NCBI GenBank assembly: GCA_021390615.1
Contig: JAJEJU010000024.1
Span: 1,860,001-1,924,000, forward strand
Direction: 5' to 3'
DNA: 64,000 bases
Origin: Rhodanobacteraceae bacterium ZG21-1
Lineage (GTDB): Bacteria > Pseudomonadota > Gammaproteobacteria > Xanthomonadales > Rhodanobacteraceae
The position numbers were made by a program, and so were the translations under genes. Each line of letters begins with the position of its first letter. Position 1 is the stretch's first letter. Shown piece by piece: positions 25,071 to 35,039 of the stretch. The notes beneath the pieces were generated by a model, which saw nothing but the letters and a program-made list of their open reading frames with translations, had not been told where the DNA came from and made no database searches.

Positions 25071-28000
25071 ATGAGCGAACCCCTGGGCGGCCTGTACGTG
25101 CATCGCGGCAGCCGCACCGAAAATCTGGCCGACGAGCTGGCGCAGCGCCTGGAAGCGCGGCGCCCGGCCAGCCCGCTCGCCGCACAGACCGTGCTGGTGG
25201 CCCACCCCGGCCTGAAGGCCTGGCTGCTGCAGCGGCTGGCCCGCCGGCCAGGGCCGCAAGGCGGCCATGGCATCGCCGCCAACTACGACATGATCCTGCC
25301 CTGGCAGTGGTACGAGCGGGTCGCGCGGCAGCGGCTGGGCGGCGAGGCCCTGCTCGGCGGCGCCTGGCGTCAGGACGTGCTGCGCTGGTACCTGCTGGAT
25401 GCCCTGGCGCACTTTCACACGCCCGAGCTCGAGGCCTATCTCGCCGGCGACGAAGCGCCGCGGCGGCGCTTCCAGCTCGCCGATCATCTGGCCGCGCTGT
25501 ACACCCAGTACCTGATCTACCGACCGGACTGGATCCTGGCCTGGGAGCGATCCGCGCCCAGGCCGGGCGAGGACTGGCAGGCCGCCCTGTGGCGACAGCT
25601 CGCCCGCGCGGTGGCGCGGCCGCATCGTGCGCAACGCGGCGCGCTGCTGCTGCAGGCCTTGGCGGAAGGCGGCCAGGCCGGCGACGACGAGGCGCTGCCG
25701 CTGCACGTGTTCGGGGTCAGCCACCTGCCCCCGGATCTGCTGCTCGCGCTGCGCGCGCAGGCGCTGCATGGCGAAGTGCACCTGTATTTTCCGGACCCCT
25801 GCCGCGAGCACTGGGTGCATCTGCGCAGCCGGCGCTACCTGCTGGCCCAGGCCGACGACCCCGAGGCGCTCTACTACGAAGTGGGCCATCCCCTGCTGGT
25901 GGCGTTGGGCCGCGTCGCGCAGGATTTCTGCCTGAGCCTGGACGAGTGCGATGCGATCGACGAGCGCGACGCGCAGGACGACGCGGAAAGCGCGGACGAC
26001 GCAGCGCCGCTGCTCGCGCGGCTGCAGTCCAGCATCCGCTGCATGGAGCCGGAGCAGGTCGGCGCACCGATGCGGGAGGCTCTGCAGGCCGGACAGGATC
26101 GCGCCGCTGTGCTGATAGACCTGCGCGCCGACGCCAGCCTGCGCGTGCACCAGTGCCATACCCGGCTGCGCGAACTGGAAGCGCTGAAGGACGCCCTGCT
26201 GCGCCGGCTCGCCGACGACCCGACGCTGCAGCACCGCGACATCGTGGTGATGGCGCCGGACATCGGCGCCTACGCGCCCTACCTGCCGGCGGTGTTCGGC
26301 ACGCCTGCGCAATACCGCGACGAGCCGCTGCATATTCCCTGGCACGTCGCCGACGTGGGCCTGGCGCGCGCGCATCCGCTGGCCAGCGCCTTCGCGCGCC
26401 TGCTCGACCTGGCGGAAAGCCGCTTCGCCGCCAGCGAAGTGATGGACCTGCTCGAGGTGCCGGCGCTGGCGCGCCGCTTCGCGCTCGACGACGCCGCGCG
26501 CAAGACGCTGGAGCGCTGGCTGCAGCGCGCCCACGTGGCATGGGGACTGGACGCCTCGATGAAGGCGGCCTGCGGCGGCGCGCCGGTGGACGAAAACTCC
26601 TGGCAGTTCGGGCTGGATCGCATGTATGCCGGGCTGCTCAGCGGCCAGGGCGACGACGGCAGCGTGCTGCTGGACGGCGTGCTGCCGCTGCCCGGCGTGG
26701 CCGGCGGCGCGACCGAGGCACTGGGCCAACTCGATCGCCTGCTCGAGGAGCTGCGCCGCTGGCGCGCCGCCGCCCACGCGACACGCCCGCTCGCCGCCTG
26801 GAGCCAGTGGCTGCTGGAACGGCTGGAGGCGATGTTCCAGGCCGATCCGCGCGACGACGCCGAGCTGGCCGCGCTGGACGGACTGCGCCGCCTGGTGGCC
26901 GCGCCCGGCCAGCAGGCGGACCAGGCCGGACTGTCCCAGCCGCAGGCCTGGAGCGTGGTGCGCGAAGCCTTGCGCGATGCCCTGCAGCAGGTGCCGGAGC
27001 GGCAGCCGTTCCTGCTCGGCGGCGCCACCTTCTGCGGCCTGGTGCCGCAGCGCTCGATTCCGTTCCGCGTGGTCTGCCTGCTCGGCATGAACGAGGGCGA
27101 GTTTCCTCGCCAGGGCGGCGACGCCGGCCTCAATCGCATCGCCGAGCAGCCTCGCCGCGGCGATCGCGATACGCGCAACGAAGACCGCTACCTGTTCCTC
27201 GAGGCGATGATGTCGGCGCGCGCCGCGCTGCACATCAGCTACCTCGCCGAGGGCGTGCGCGACGGCAAGCCGCGCAATCCTGCCGCGCCCTTGGCCGAGC
27301 TGCTGCAGTTCCTCGACGAGCAGTACGGACTGGACGGCGACGAGCAGGCCTTGCGTCCATGGCTGCTGCGCCATCCGCTGCAGCCGTTCGATCCGCGCTA
27401 CTACGAACGCGATGCGCAAGGCCGCTTGCTGCACGATCCGCGACTGTTTTCCTACGACCGCAGCTGGCTGGCGTCGAAACGGGAGCGCGAGGCCGCACCG
27501 GCGCACCCGGGCCCGTTCGCGCAACCGGCTCAGGCAGGCAACGAACTCGCGCCAAACGAGATGGTGCTTGCCGAGACCGCGCTCAATGAAATCAGCCTCG
27601 CCACGCTCAAGCGCTTCTGGCGCGATCCGGCCCGGCATCAGCTGCTGCGCGAACGCGGCATCAGTCTGGAGTCGCAGGACCCGGCCAACTGGCCCGACCG
27701 GGAACCGCTGCAGCCGATCGTCGAACGCCTGCACCGCGTCGATCAGCGCCTGCTGTTCGATGCGCTCGGCGACGGTCTGCCGCTGCCGCCGGAAGCGCCC
27801 GCCTGGCTGGCGCGTTCGGGCATGCTGGCGGCCGGCCCGGTCGGCGAGCGCGCCTATGCAGGCACCCTCACCGCGCTGCAGCCGATGCTGGAAGCCGTCC
27901 GCCAGCACTTCGGCGGCGCACGCATCGAGCGCGCCGCGCAAGCGCTGACCCTCGAGCTTGGCGACGGCCTGCGTCTGCACGGCACGATCGACGATGCGTT

Positions 28001-28511
28001 CCGCGGCGAAGATGGCCAGCTGCGGCTGCTCGGCCTGCGTCCGCACGGCGAGGCCGGCCTGCGCGAACTGCTGCCCTTCTATCTCGACTGGGCCACGCTG
28101 CGGCTGGGCCTGGCCGAACCGGTCGAGGCCGTTCTGCTGGAGCAGCCGAAAGGGCGGTCGCCGCGCCTGCCGGCGGCGCTGACGACCATCCTCGCGCAAT
28201 CGCCCGAACAACTGCGCAGCGGCCTGCGCCGGCTGATCGCGCTGGCCGCCGACAGCACGCAGCAGCCGCTGCTGTTCTTCCCGCGCACCACCTGGGCCTG
28301 GCTGCAGGGTGGCGACGCCAAGGCGCGCGAGGCGTGGGAGGGCAATGATTTCAACCAGGTCGGCGAGCGCGACTACGCGCCGGGCTACGCCGACCTGCTG
28401 ACGCGCGGCATCGAGCTGTTCGAGCCGGCCTCCGCCGCGCATGTCGCCTTCGTCGGGATGGCGCAGGCCTTGCGCGAGGTGCTCGGTCTGCCCGCCAAGG
28501 AAGTGCGATGA
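25071..28511 (+). CDS. recC: exodeoxyribonuclease V subunit gamma (RecC)
   Basis: RecC is the Chi-recognising subunit of RecBCD. The 1146-residue length is standard. Visible family features are GLYVHRGSRTENLADELA at the N-terminus, the VLVAHPGLKAWLLQ segment, the degenerate helicase regions (DIVVMAPDIGAYAPYLPAVF) and VCLLGMNEGEFPRQ. The C-terminal DYAPGYADLLTRGIELFEP is RecC-like. The stop overlaps the recB start by four bases. A 1263-codon opposite-strand ORF across this gene is an artefact of high GC. Confidence 0.96.
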   Translation: MSEPLGGLYVHRGSRTENLADELAQRLEARRPASPLAAQTVLVAHPGLKAWLLQRLARRPGPQGGHGIAANYDMILPWQWYERVARQRLGGEALLGGAWRQDVLRWYLLDALAHFHTPELEAYLAGDEAPRRRFQLADHLAALYTQYLIYRPDWILAWERSAPRPGEDWQAALWRQLARAVARPHRAQRGALLLQALAEGGQAGDDEALPLHVFGVSHLPPDLLLALRAQALHGEVHLYFPDPCREHWVHLRSRRYLLAQADDPEALYYEVGHPLLVALGRVAQDFCLSLDECDAIDERDAQDDAESADDAAPLLARLQSSIRCMEPEQVGAPMREALQAGQDRAAVLIDLRADASLRVHQCHTRLRELEALKDALLRRLADDPTLQHRDIVVMAPDIGAYAPYLPAVFGTPAQYRDEPLHIPWHVADVGLARAHPLASAFARLLDLAESRFAASEVMDLLEVPALARRFALDDAARKTLERWLQRAHVAWGLDASMKAACGGAPVDENSWQFGLDRMYAGLLSGQGDDGSVLLDGVLPLPGVAGGATEALGQLDRLLEELRRWRAAAHATRPLAAWSQWLLERLEAMFQADPRDDAELAALDGLRRLVAAPGQQADQAGLSQPQAWSVVREALRDALQQVPERQPFLLGGATFCGLVPQRSIPFRVVCLLGMNEGEFPRQGGDAGLNRIAEQPRRGDRDTRNEDRYLFLEAMMSARAALHISYLAEGVRDGKPRNPAAPLAELLQFLDEQYGLDGDEQALRPWLLRHPLQPFDPRYYERDAQGRLLHDPRLFSYDRSWLASKREREAAPAHPGPFAQPAQAGNELAPNEMVLAETALNEISLATLKRFWRDPARHQLLRERGISLESQDPANWPDREPLQPIVERLHRVDQRLLFDALGDGLPLPPEAPAWLARSGMLAAGPVGERAYAGTLTALQPMLEAVRQHFGGARIERAAQALTLELGDGLRLHGTIDDAFRGEDGQLRLLGLRPHGEAGLRELLPFYLDWATLRLGLAEPVEAVLLEQPKGRSPRLPAALTTILAQSPEQLRSGLRRLIALAADSTQQPLLFFPRTTWAWLQGGDAKAREAWEGNDFNQVGERDYAPGYADLLTRGIELFEPASAAHVAFVGMAQALREVLGLPAKEVR

Positions 28512-31500
28512 CCGCCGACGACGCCCTGCCGCCGCTGGACTGGCAGCGCATGCCGCTGCATGGCCGCGTGCTGATCGAGGCCAGCGCCGGCACCGGCAAG
28601 ACCTGGAACATCGGCCTGATCTATCTGCGCCTGCTGCTCGAACAAGGACTGCGCGCAGAACAGATCCTGGTCACCACCTTCACCGACGCGGCAGCGCAGG
28701 AGCTGCGCGAACGGCTGCGCCGACGCTTGATCGAGGCCGAACGCCTGCTGCAGTCGACGGCGTCCGACGAGAGCGCCGATCCGACCAGCCTGGCGGCCTA
28801 TCTGGCCGTACTGCGCCGCAGCGGCGACGACGCCGGCCGGCTGGCCCTGCGGCGCATCCAACTCGCGCGCGCCGAACTGGATCGTGCGCCGATCGCCACC
28901 ATGCATGCGCTCTGCCAGCGCATTCAGCGCGACTATCCGCTGGAAAGCGGCGCCGCCTTCTCGGCGGATCGGCTGTTCGACGAGGGCGAGCTGCTGCGCG
29001 AGTGCGTGGAGGATTTCTGGCGCCGGCGCTACCTGGACCAGGCGATCGATGCCGAGGAAGCCGAGCTCGTTTTGCCGGATGGTCCGCAAGGCTTGCTGCG
29101 CGATCTCGGCGCATTGTTCGCCGGCCAGGCGCGCGTGCTGGAAGTGGATGGCCCGGCCGCGCTGGCACGGGCGCTCGCCGATCTGGGCACCGCCGAAGCG
29201 GTGACCGAGCTGCGCCGGCTGGCCGAGACCAAGGGCCTCTACGCACCACGCCGCACCGCCCTGTCCGGGCGCCTGCGCAGCATCGCCGAGGCGCTGGCCA
29301 GCGTGCCGGCGAACGAAGCCGTGCTGATCGAAAAGCTCGGCGAATACTTCAGCCCCGAGGAAATCCTGGCGCAGCAGGCCGCCGATGCCGCGGAACGCCT
29401 GGGCGACCATCCCTTGATCCAGCAGCTGCAGGCTTTGCGCGAAGCGCTGAAGCTGCGCAAGACCTTCGTGCGCGGCCGCGTGCTGGCCGAGGCGGCGCGC
29501 TTCTGTCGCGAGGAAATGCCACGCCGCGCGCGCGCGCGTGGCGTGCTGACCTACACCATGCTGATCGACGTGGTATGGCAGCGCCTGTGCGGCGAGCACG
29601 CCGATGGCCGGCTGGCCGACCGGCTGTTCGCTGCGCACCCGGTCGCGCTGATCGACGAGTTCCAGGACACCGACACGCGGCAATACGCGATCTTCGAACG
29701 CATCTACCGCGGCCGCGGTGCCCTGGTGATGATCGGCGATCCCAAGCAGGCGATCTACGGTTTCCGCGGCGGCGACATCGCGGCCTATCTGCGCGCCGGC
29801 GCAAGCACCACCGAACGCTATTCGCTGGCGGTGAACCATCGCTCCGCCAGCGCCCTGGTGCACGCGCTCAACGGCCTGTATGGCCACGCCGACGGCGGCT
29901 TCGACCATCCGCTGATCCGCTATCGCCAGGTCGCCGCCGGCGCGCGCGCCGATGCGCTGCCCTACGCCGTCGACGGCATGCCGGTAACGCAGCCGCTCGT
30001 GGTGCACCAGTTCTGCCCCGAGCCGCGGCGGGAAGACGGCAAGCCGCTTCCTCAGAGCGAGCTGGAGCGGCTGGCCCTGGACGACTGCGCCGAACGGATC
30101 GTCGAGCTGCTCAACGATCCGGCGCAGCGCCTGGGCGATCGCCGCGTCGAACCCGGCGACATCGCCGTGCTGCTGCCCAGGCACGCACACGTCGCCGCGC
30201 TGCGCGCACGCCTGGTCGCACGCGGCGTGCCCTGCCTGGGATTGAGCCGCGGCAGCATCTTCGCCACCGCGATGGCCGCCGAGCTCGACCTGGTGCTGTA
30301 TGCAGTGATCCATGCCGAGGACGACCAGGCCGTGCGCGGCGCGCTGTCCACGCGCCTGCTCGGTGCGGACCTGGCGCAATTTGCGGCATGGCGACACGAC
30401 GCCGCAGCCTTCGAGCGCGAACTGGAGCGCTTCGAGAGCTGGCGCGAACTGGCGCGCGCGCGCGGCGTGCTGGCCTTGGTCGAGGCGGTGCTATCGCTGC
30501 GTGCAGGCGCCCTGCTGGCGCGGACCGACGGCGAACGCCTGCTCACCGACCTGCGCCATCTCGGCGAGCTGCTGGCCGCCGAAGCGGCCGCACACCAGGG
30601 CCTGGACGGCCTGTACGCATGGTTCGCCGCGATGCGCCGCGACGGTGGCGACGGCGACAGCGAGGCGGCCGAGGAGCGCCAGCTGCGCATCGAGAGCGAC
30701 AGCCGTCGCGTGCAGCTGCTCACCGTGCATGTCAGCAAGGGCCTGGAATTCCCCATCGTGTTCCTGCCGCTGCTGTGGCAGACCAGCTCGCGCAAGCCAC
30801 CGTACGATCCCAAGCTGCTGCGCTTCCACGACGAACACGACGAGGCCTGCGTGGATCTCGGCTCGGCCGACTTCGCCGCACATCGCGCAAGGCATTTCCG
30901 CGAAGACCTGCAGGAGCGCCTGCGCCTGCTGTATGTCGCGCTGACCCGCGCGGTGCATAGCCTGCATCTGTACTGGGTCGATCGCGACAGCAGGCCGCGC
31001 GACGACGCTGAGGCGTGGGAGCTGTCTGCGCTCGACCTGCTCTTGCTGCAGGCGCGCGACAGGCTGGAGCTTGCCGCCGACGCTCCGGTCTGGCCAGCCC
31101 TGGCGGCCGCAGTTCCCGGTATCGCGCTGAGCGGTCCCGCCGCCATCGGCGCGGACGGCTATATGCCGCCGCAAGCGATCAAGGCGATGCGCTCGGCCGA
31201 GACGCCTCCGCCCGCGCCGCGCTTGCCGCAATGGCTGCACAGCTTCAGCAGCCTGACCCGGCGCAGCGCGGCGGAGGCGGTGTTCGGCCAGGGCGCAGCC
31301 GGCGACGAAGTGGAAGCGCCGGAAGTCGAGGAGGTCGCCGCTGACACGGACGAGCAAAGCGAAGACCCGCAGTTGCTGGCCCTGCAGGCCGTGCGCGGCC
31401 CGCGCTTCGGCGATGCCGTGCACCTGATCCTCGAGCAGGCCGGCGCAGAGCCCCTGTGGCCGGCGCAACGCCAGCTGCTGTACGCCCAGCTCAGCGCGCA

Positions 31501-32113
31501 AGGCCTGCACCTGCCCGGCGCCGGTATCGAAGAACTGCTGCTGCGCGTCGGCACGATGGCGGAGCGCGTGCGCCAGGCGGAGCTGGGCGATGGCCTGCAG
31601 CTCTCGGCCCTGGCGCCAGGCGAGCGCGTCGCCGAATTCGAATTCCAGTTTCCGGTGCACCGCGTCGCCGTCGCGCGGCTGCGCCAGCTGTGCGACGCGC
31701 ATGGCTATGCCGAACTGCTGCCGGCGACGCTTACCGCCGGCATGCTCAACGGCATGCTGGTCGGTTTCGCCGACTTGATCTTTCGCTGGGACGGCCGCTT
31801 CCACGTGCTGGACTACAAGACCAACTGGCTAGGCGCGCGCCGCGTCGACTATCGCGGGCGCGGCCTGGAACAAGCCATGCAGGCGCACCATTATCCGCTG
31901 CAGGCCCTGCTCTACACCGTCGCCCTGCACCGCTACCTGGGTCAGCGTCTGGACGGCTATACGATCGAACGCCATCTTGGCGACAGCTGGTATCTGTTCG
32001 TGCGTGCGGTCGGCCTGCAGCCCGGTCTCGGCGTGTGGCGGCACGGCTGGCCGCCGTCGCTGATCCAGGCGCTGGACGACGCTTTCGCCGGCGATGCGGA
32101 GCACATGGCATGA
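28508..32113 (+). CDS. recB: exodeoxyribonuclease V subunit beta (RecB)
   Basis: RecB carries the 3'-5' helicase and the single nuclease active site of RecBCD. The 1201-residue product has Walker A EASAGTGKTWNIG near residues 23-35, motif II with IDEFQDTD, motif III MIGDPKQAIYGFRGGD and later SKGLEFPIVFLPLLW. The C-terminal nuclease domain shows GFADLIFRWDGRFHVLDYKTN, with the D-x-K catalytic core. Start and stop both overlap neighbours by ATGA, so the three subunits are made from one message. Confidence 0.97.
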   Translation: MTADDALPPLDWQRMPLHGRVLIEASAGTGKTWNIGLIYLRLLLEQGLRAEQILVTTFTDAAAQELRERLRRRLIEAERLLQSTASDESADPTSLAAYLAVLRRSGDDAGRLALRRIQLARAELDRAPIATMHALCQRIQRDYPLESGAAFSADRLFDEGELLRECVEDFWRRRYLDQAIDAEEAELVLPDGPQGLLRDLGALFAGQARVLEVDGPAALARALADLGTAEAVTELRRLAETKGLYAPRRTALSGRLRSIAEALASVPANEAVLIEKLGEYFSPEEILAQQAADAAERLGDHPLIQQLQALREALKLRKTFVRGRVLAEAARFCREEMPRRARARGVLTYTMLIDVVWQRLCGEHADGRLADRLFAAHPVALIDEFQDTDTRQYAIFERIYRGRGALVMIGDPKQAIYGFRGGDIAAYLRAGASTTERYSLAVNHRSASALVHALNGLYGHADGGFDHPLIRYRQVAAGARADALPYAVDGMPVTQPLVVHQFCPEPRREDGKPLPQSELERLALDDCAERIVELLNDPAQRLGDRRVEPGDIAVLLPRHAHVAALRARLVARGVPCLGLSRGSIFATAMAAELDLVLYAVIHAEDDQAVRGALSTRLLGADLAQFAAWRHDAAAFERELERFESWRELARARGVLALVEAVLSLRAGALLARTDGERLLTDLRHLGELLAAEAAAHQGLDGLYAWFAAMRRDGGDGDSEAAEERQLRIESDSRRVQLLTVHVSKGLEFPIVFLPLLWQTSSRKPPYDPKLLRFHDEHDEACVDLGSADFAAHRARHFREDLQERLRLLYVALTRAVHSLHLYWVDRDSRPRDDAEAWELSALDLLLLQARDRLELAADAPVWPALAAAVPGIALSGPAAIGADGYMPPQAIKAMRSAETPPPAPRLPQWLHSFSSLTRRSAAEAVFGQGAAGDEVEAPEVEEVAADTDEQSEDPQLLALQAVRGPRFGDAVHLILEQAGAEPLWPAQRQLLYAQLSAQGLHLPGAGIEELLLRVGTMAERVRQAELGDGLQLSALAPGERVAEFEFQFPVHRVAVARLRQLCDAHGYAELLPATLTAGMLNGMLVGFADLIFRWDGRFHVLDYKTNWLGARRVDYRGRGLEQAMQAHHYPLQALLYTVALHRYLGQRLDGYTIERHLGDSWYLFVRAVGLQPGLGVWRHGWPPSLIQALDDAFAGDAEHMA

Positions 32114-33990
32114 CTCCGTTTCCCGCCAACGTTCCAAGCGGCGCGCCCGACGAGCTGCGGGCGATCGACGAGCGATTGGCGCGCTGGGTGCAGGCACGCA
32201 CCGGCTCCGCGCTGCTGGCCTGGGCGGCGCAGGCAGCCAGCGCTGCGGAGGGGCGCGGCCATGCCTGCGCGTCGCTCGATCCGCCGGATTTCGATGCCGC
32301 CCAGCTGGTGCAACTGCGCGCGCATGCCTGGATCGGCGACGGCAGCCAGTTCACGCCGCTGGTGCTGGATGCGCAGGACCGCTGCTACCTCTGGCGCAAC
32401 TGGGAGCACGAGACGCGACTGGCCGAGAACCTGTTGCATCGACGGCGCGCCGGCCACTGGCCGGTGGACGCCGCCACCCTGGGCGCCGATCTCGAGCAGC
32501 TGTTCGCAGGCACGCCGCGCGAAGCCACGCTGAACCAGCGCGCCGCGGCAGCCGCCGCGCCTGGTGCGCAATTATTCGTGCTGACCGGCGGCCCGGGCAC
32601 CGGCAAGACCACCACCGCCTTGCGCATCCTGCTGATGCTGCTGCGGCACGCCAAGGCCTGTGGCCTGCCTGAAACCCCGTCGATCGCCCTGGCAGCCCCC
32701 ACCGGCAAGGCGGCGCAGCGACTGGCACAGGCCATCGCACACGGCAAGGCCACGCTGCGTAGCCAGCTCGGCGACGATGCGACCTTTGCTCCCCTGCTCG
32801 AACATATCCCGCATGCGGAAGCGCGTACGCTGCATCGCCTGCTCGGTTTCGATCCGCGCGAGAATCGCTTTACGCGCGGCAAGGCCGATCCCCTGGCCGC
32901 CGATATCGTGGTGGTCGACGAAGCCTCGATGATCGACCTGGCCGTGATGCGCCAATTGCTCGATGCGATGCGCCCCGAGGCCGTGCTGGTCCTGCTCGGC
33001 GACCCGGATCAGCTCGCCTCGGTCGATGCCGGTTCGGTGCTCGCCGACATCGTCGCCAGCGCCTCGCGCGCCGCCCTGCCGGATGCGCTTGCCGCCATGC
33101 TGGACTGGCCTCAGCCGCCATCCAACACGTCGTCGCCATTGAACGGCAACGTGCTGGCGCTGACCCATGTCTGGCGCGCCGGCAGCGGCCTGCAGCGCAG
33201 CATTGCCGCACTGCGTGGCGAAGCCGATGGAGAATGGCTGGAACAGTTCCTGGCCGCCGGCCATGACGGCGACCTGCATTGGCTGTCCTGCGACGATCCC
33301 GCGACCTTGCGCACTCGCTGCGAAGCCTGGCTCGACCGCCAGCAGTCGCGCTTCGATGCCCTGTTGCGCCGGGATGTCGCTGCCGACACGGCACTGGCCG
33401 TGCTGCGCGACATGCAGCTGTTGTGCGCCCTTCGCGAAGGCACTTACGGTGCGCAAAGCATCAATCTGTGGCTGGGCCGGCGCCTCGGCGAACGCTACGG
33501 TTTCGACGGCACGCGGCCGTGGTACCACGGCCGGCCAGTGATCGTGATGCGCAACGACTATGTGCGCGGCCTGTTCAACGGTGACGTCGGCATCGCCCTG
33601 CAGGGTGCCGACGGGCTGCGCGTCTGGTTCGAGGGCAGCGACCGCGACGGCCACCCCGGCCTGCGCAGTTACTCGCCACGCGCCCTGCCGGCCCACGACA
33701 CGGCCTGGGCCATCACTATCCACCGCAGCCAGGGCTCGGAATACCGCGACGTCGCCGTAGTGCTGCCGCCCGACCCGAACCAGCGCATGCTCAGCCGCGA
33801 ACTGCTGTATACCGCCGTGTCGCGCGCGCGCACGCACGCCGAGCTGTGGTCCAGCGCCGCCGCCCTGCGCGCCGCTGCATCGCGGACCATCGAGCGCCAG
33901 GGCGGCCTGCGCGAGCGGCTGCTTCAAGACCCCGGCGGCTTGCGCCGCCCCGTGGAGCCCCTTAAAATGGCTGGCCCATCGCCGGAATAG
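32110..33990 (+). CDS. recD: exodeoxyribonuclease V subunit alpha (RecD)
   Basis: RecD is the 5'-3' helicase subunit. The 626-residue product has Walker A LTGGPGTGKTTTALR near residues 157-170, motif II VVVDEASMIDLAVM, LLGDPDQLASVDAGSVL and the C-terminal motif ITIHRSQGSEYRDV, followed by LLYTAVSRA. The start ATG overlaps the recB stop. The last residues are unusual in position: the final codons and stop TAG (33988-33990) lie inside the tRNA-Thr gene, and a promoter-like sequence for that tRNA lies in the preceding codons. Confidence 0.96.
   Translation: MTPFPANVPSGAPDELRAIDERLARWVQARTGSALLAWAAQAASAAEGRGHACASLDPPDFDAAQLVQLRAHAWIGDGSQFTPLVLDAQDRCYLWRNWEHETRLAENLLHRRRAGHWPVDAATLGADLEQLFAGTPREATLNQRAAAAAAPGAQLFVLTGGPGTGKTTTALRILLMLLRHAKACGLPETPSIALAAPTGKAAQRLAQAIAHGKATLRSQLGDDATFAPLLEHIPHAEARTLHRLLGFDPRENRFTRGKADPLAADIVVVDEASMIDLAVMRQLLDAMRPEAVLVLLGDPDQLASVDAGSVLADIVASASRAALPDALAAMLDWPQPPSNTSSPLNGNVLALTHVWRAGSGLQRSIAALRGEADGEWLEQFLAAGHDGDLHWLSCDDPATLRTRCEAWLDRQQSRFDALLRRDVAADTALAVLRDMQLLCALREGTYGAQSINLWLGRRLGERYGFDGTRPWYHGRPVIVMRNDYVRGLFNGDVGIALQGADGLRVWFEGSDRDGHPGLRSYSPRALPAHDTAWAITIHRSQGSEYRDVAVVLPPDPNQRMLSRELLYTAVSRARTHAELWSSAAALRAAASRTIERQGGLRERLLQDPGGLRRPVEPLKMAGPSPE
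33940..33968 (+). promoter_or_regulatory. sigma-70 promoter for tRNA-Thr inside recD
   Basis: TTGCGC (33940-33945), a 17-base spacer and TAAAAT (33963-33968) form a good sigma-70 match. The start would be near 33975, six bases before the mature tRNA end. The region after the -10 box is GC-rich (GGCTGGCCC), as in stringently controlled stable-RNA promoters. The element is in the 3' codons of recD. Confidence 0.65.
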
Positions 33991-34056
33991 CTCAGTTGGT
34001 AGAGCGGCGCATTCGTAATGCGTAGGTCGTAGGTTCGATTCCTATTTCCGGCACCA
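33981..34056 (+). tRNA. tRNA-Thr (anticodon CGT)
   Basis: The 76-base gene folds fully: acceptor GCCGGAA/TTCCGGC, D-stem GCTC/GAGC, anticodon stem GCGCA/TGCGT around loop TTCGTAA (anticodon CGT), T-stem GTAGG/CCTAT with loop TTCGATT. The discriminator is A and CCA is encoded (34054-34056). It reads threonine ACG codons. The first ten bases overlap the end of recD. Confidence 0.97.
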
Positions 34057-34072
34057 TAATATTCAACGACTT

Positions 34073-34102
34073 AAGCCATCCTGCGAGGGGTGGCTTTTTT
34101 TC
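34073..34102 (+). terminator. rho-independent terminator after tRNA-Thr
   Basis: AGCCATCC (34073-34080/81) pairs with GGGTGGCT (34088-34095) with one G-T wobble. A run of eight T (34095-34102) follows. Confidence 0.85.
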
Positions 34103-34697
34103 GTTGTAAGTGCGCGATAAGTGCAAAAAGGCAGCTTGCACCTGGTTCGTGGCCAGCCAGCCTGCTGCATCACAGGTAACACCTTGGCTGTTTGCGCGGA
34201 AACCATGGGAACTGCCGGGACACCGCTCCGCGCAAGCGCCTGTGCTGTCCCCGCCCGACCGTGGTAACAGGGGATCGTGGGGGCAGGTCATGCGCCTAGG
34301 TATCCACGCGCCGCCTGCCAAGTGCGCCCCATACCCCATGGCCTCACACAGGGCGTTGCAGAAGCGCATGTGGATAACTGCGATCTAACCTGATTGCCGA
34401 TCTTGTAACGTCTGCTTTCGACTGCTGTTTCAACCGGCCAATGCAACACTCTGGCGAACCCACCGGAACAGCGCTTTAAAGGCCAGTGCGCTGTCCAACA
34501 CTCGTAAATCGATCCTGCCTGGCCAACATGCCCAATTCTTCGCGGAAATTTGGACGTCTTGATCTTTTTGGTTCTAATGCAATGGGTTAAGCTCAACGCG
34601 ATCAATCAGTCCGCCCCTTGCTGGTATATCGCTAGGGTGTTGCGTTGACCCATTGAGCACGCAACCCAAAGCAGACATTTCAAGCGCAAGGATCGGT
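34103..34697. other. gene-free left flank of the accessory region
   Basis: About 600 bases after the tRNA terminator without a credible gene. Base composition becomes more AT-rich than in recBCD. No integrase remnant or repeat of the tRNA end was found. A weak relative of the palindromic repeats further on may lie near 34410-34425 (TCTGCTTTCGACTGCTG). Confidence 0.45.
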
Positions 34698-34988
34698 ATG
34701 AGACAGCTTCTCAATGTTGGCGACGTGTTCGACATCCCGGGCCGGGGTATCGTCCTCATTGCCCGAACGGAACTGAGCGAGGTCGGGTTCAGTGCAGGTG
34801 ACCATTTTGAACTGGTGCTACCGACAGGAAGGCGCTGCACGTTAACCGCGCTAGGGGTGGAGCGGTTCACCAAATGCTTTACCGAGGCGACCACGTTAGG
34901 CATCTTGGTAGGCGACCAACTCGAAAGCCTGGACGAAATCATTGGCTCAGAGCTGTGGATCAGCCCCGCTCATAACATGGCCAAATGA
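34698..34988 (+). CDS. small protein resembling an EF-Tu-like beta-barrel domain
   Basis: The 96-residue product starts at an ATG with AAGGA six bases upstream. Its first half reads VGDVFDIPGRGIVLIAR and later GDHFELVLPTGRRCTL, a pattern like the domain-2 beta-barrel of EF-Tu (F-x-I-x-G-R-G-x-V). Free-standing single domains of this kind exist in many bacteria as proteins of unknown function. No GTPase domain is present. It is the first gene of the accessory region after tRNA-Thr. The function is not inferred. Confidence 0.62.
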   Translation: MRQLLNVGDVFDIPGRGIVLIARTELSEVGFSAGDHFELVLPTGRRCTLTALGVERFTKCFTEATTLGILVGDQLESLDEIIGSELWISPAHNMAK

Positions 34989-35000
34989 GATATTCGCCAG

Positions 35001-35027
35001 TGTCCGCTTTCGACCCGAAGCGGACAT
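35001..35027. repeat. palindromic repeat, copy 1
   Basis: Perfect 9-bp arms TGTCCGCTT and AAGCGGACA around an 8-base centre. It lies between two orphan ORFs. Related copies are at 35492-35517 and, degenerate, at 35897-35919. Confidence 0.8.
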
Positions 35028-35039
35028 GACCGTGGAAAG

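Noticed and set aside
24651-28442. 1263-codon ORF on the minus strand across recC
   Set aside because: It mirrors recC, which has clear family motifs; Arg/Gln/His-rich composition is typical of antisense frames in high-GC DNA.
33992-34369. Minus-strand ORF ending in the tRNA
   Set aside because: Its C-terminus is the translation of the tRNA-Thr complement (EPTTYALRM type), a common annotation artefact.
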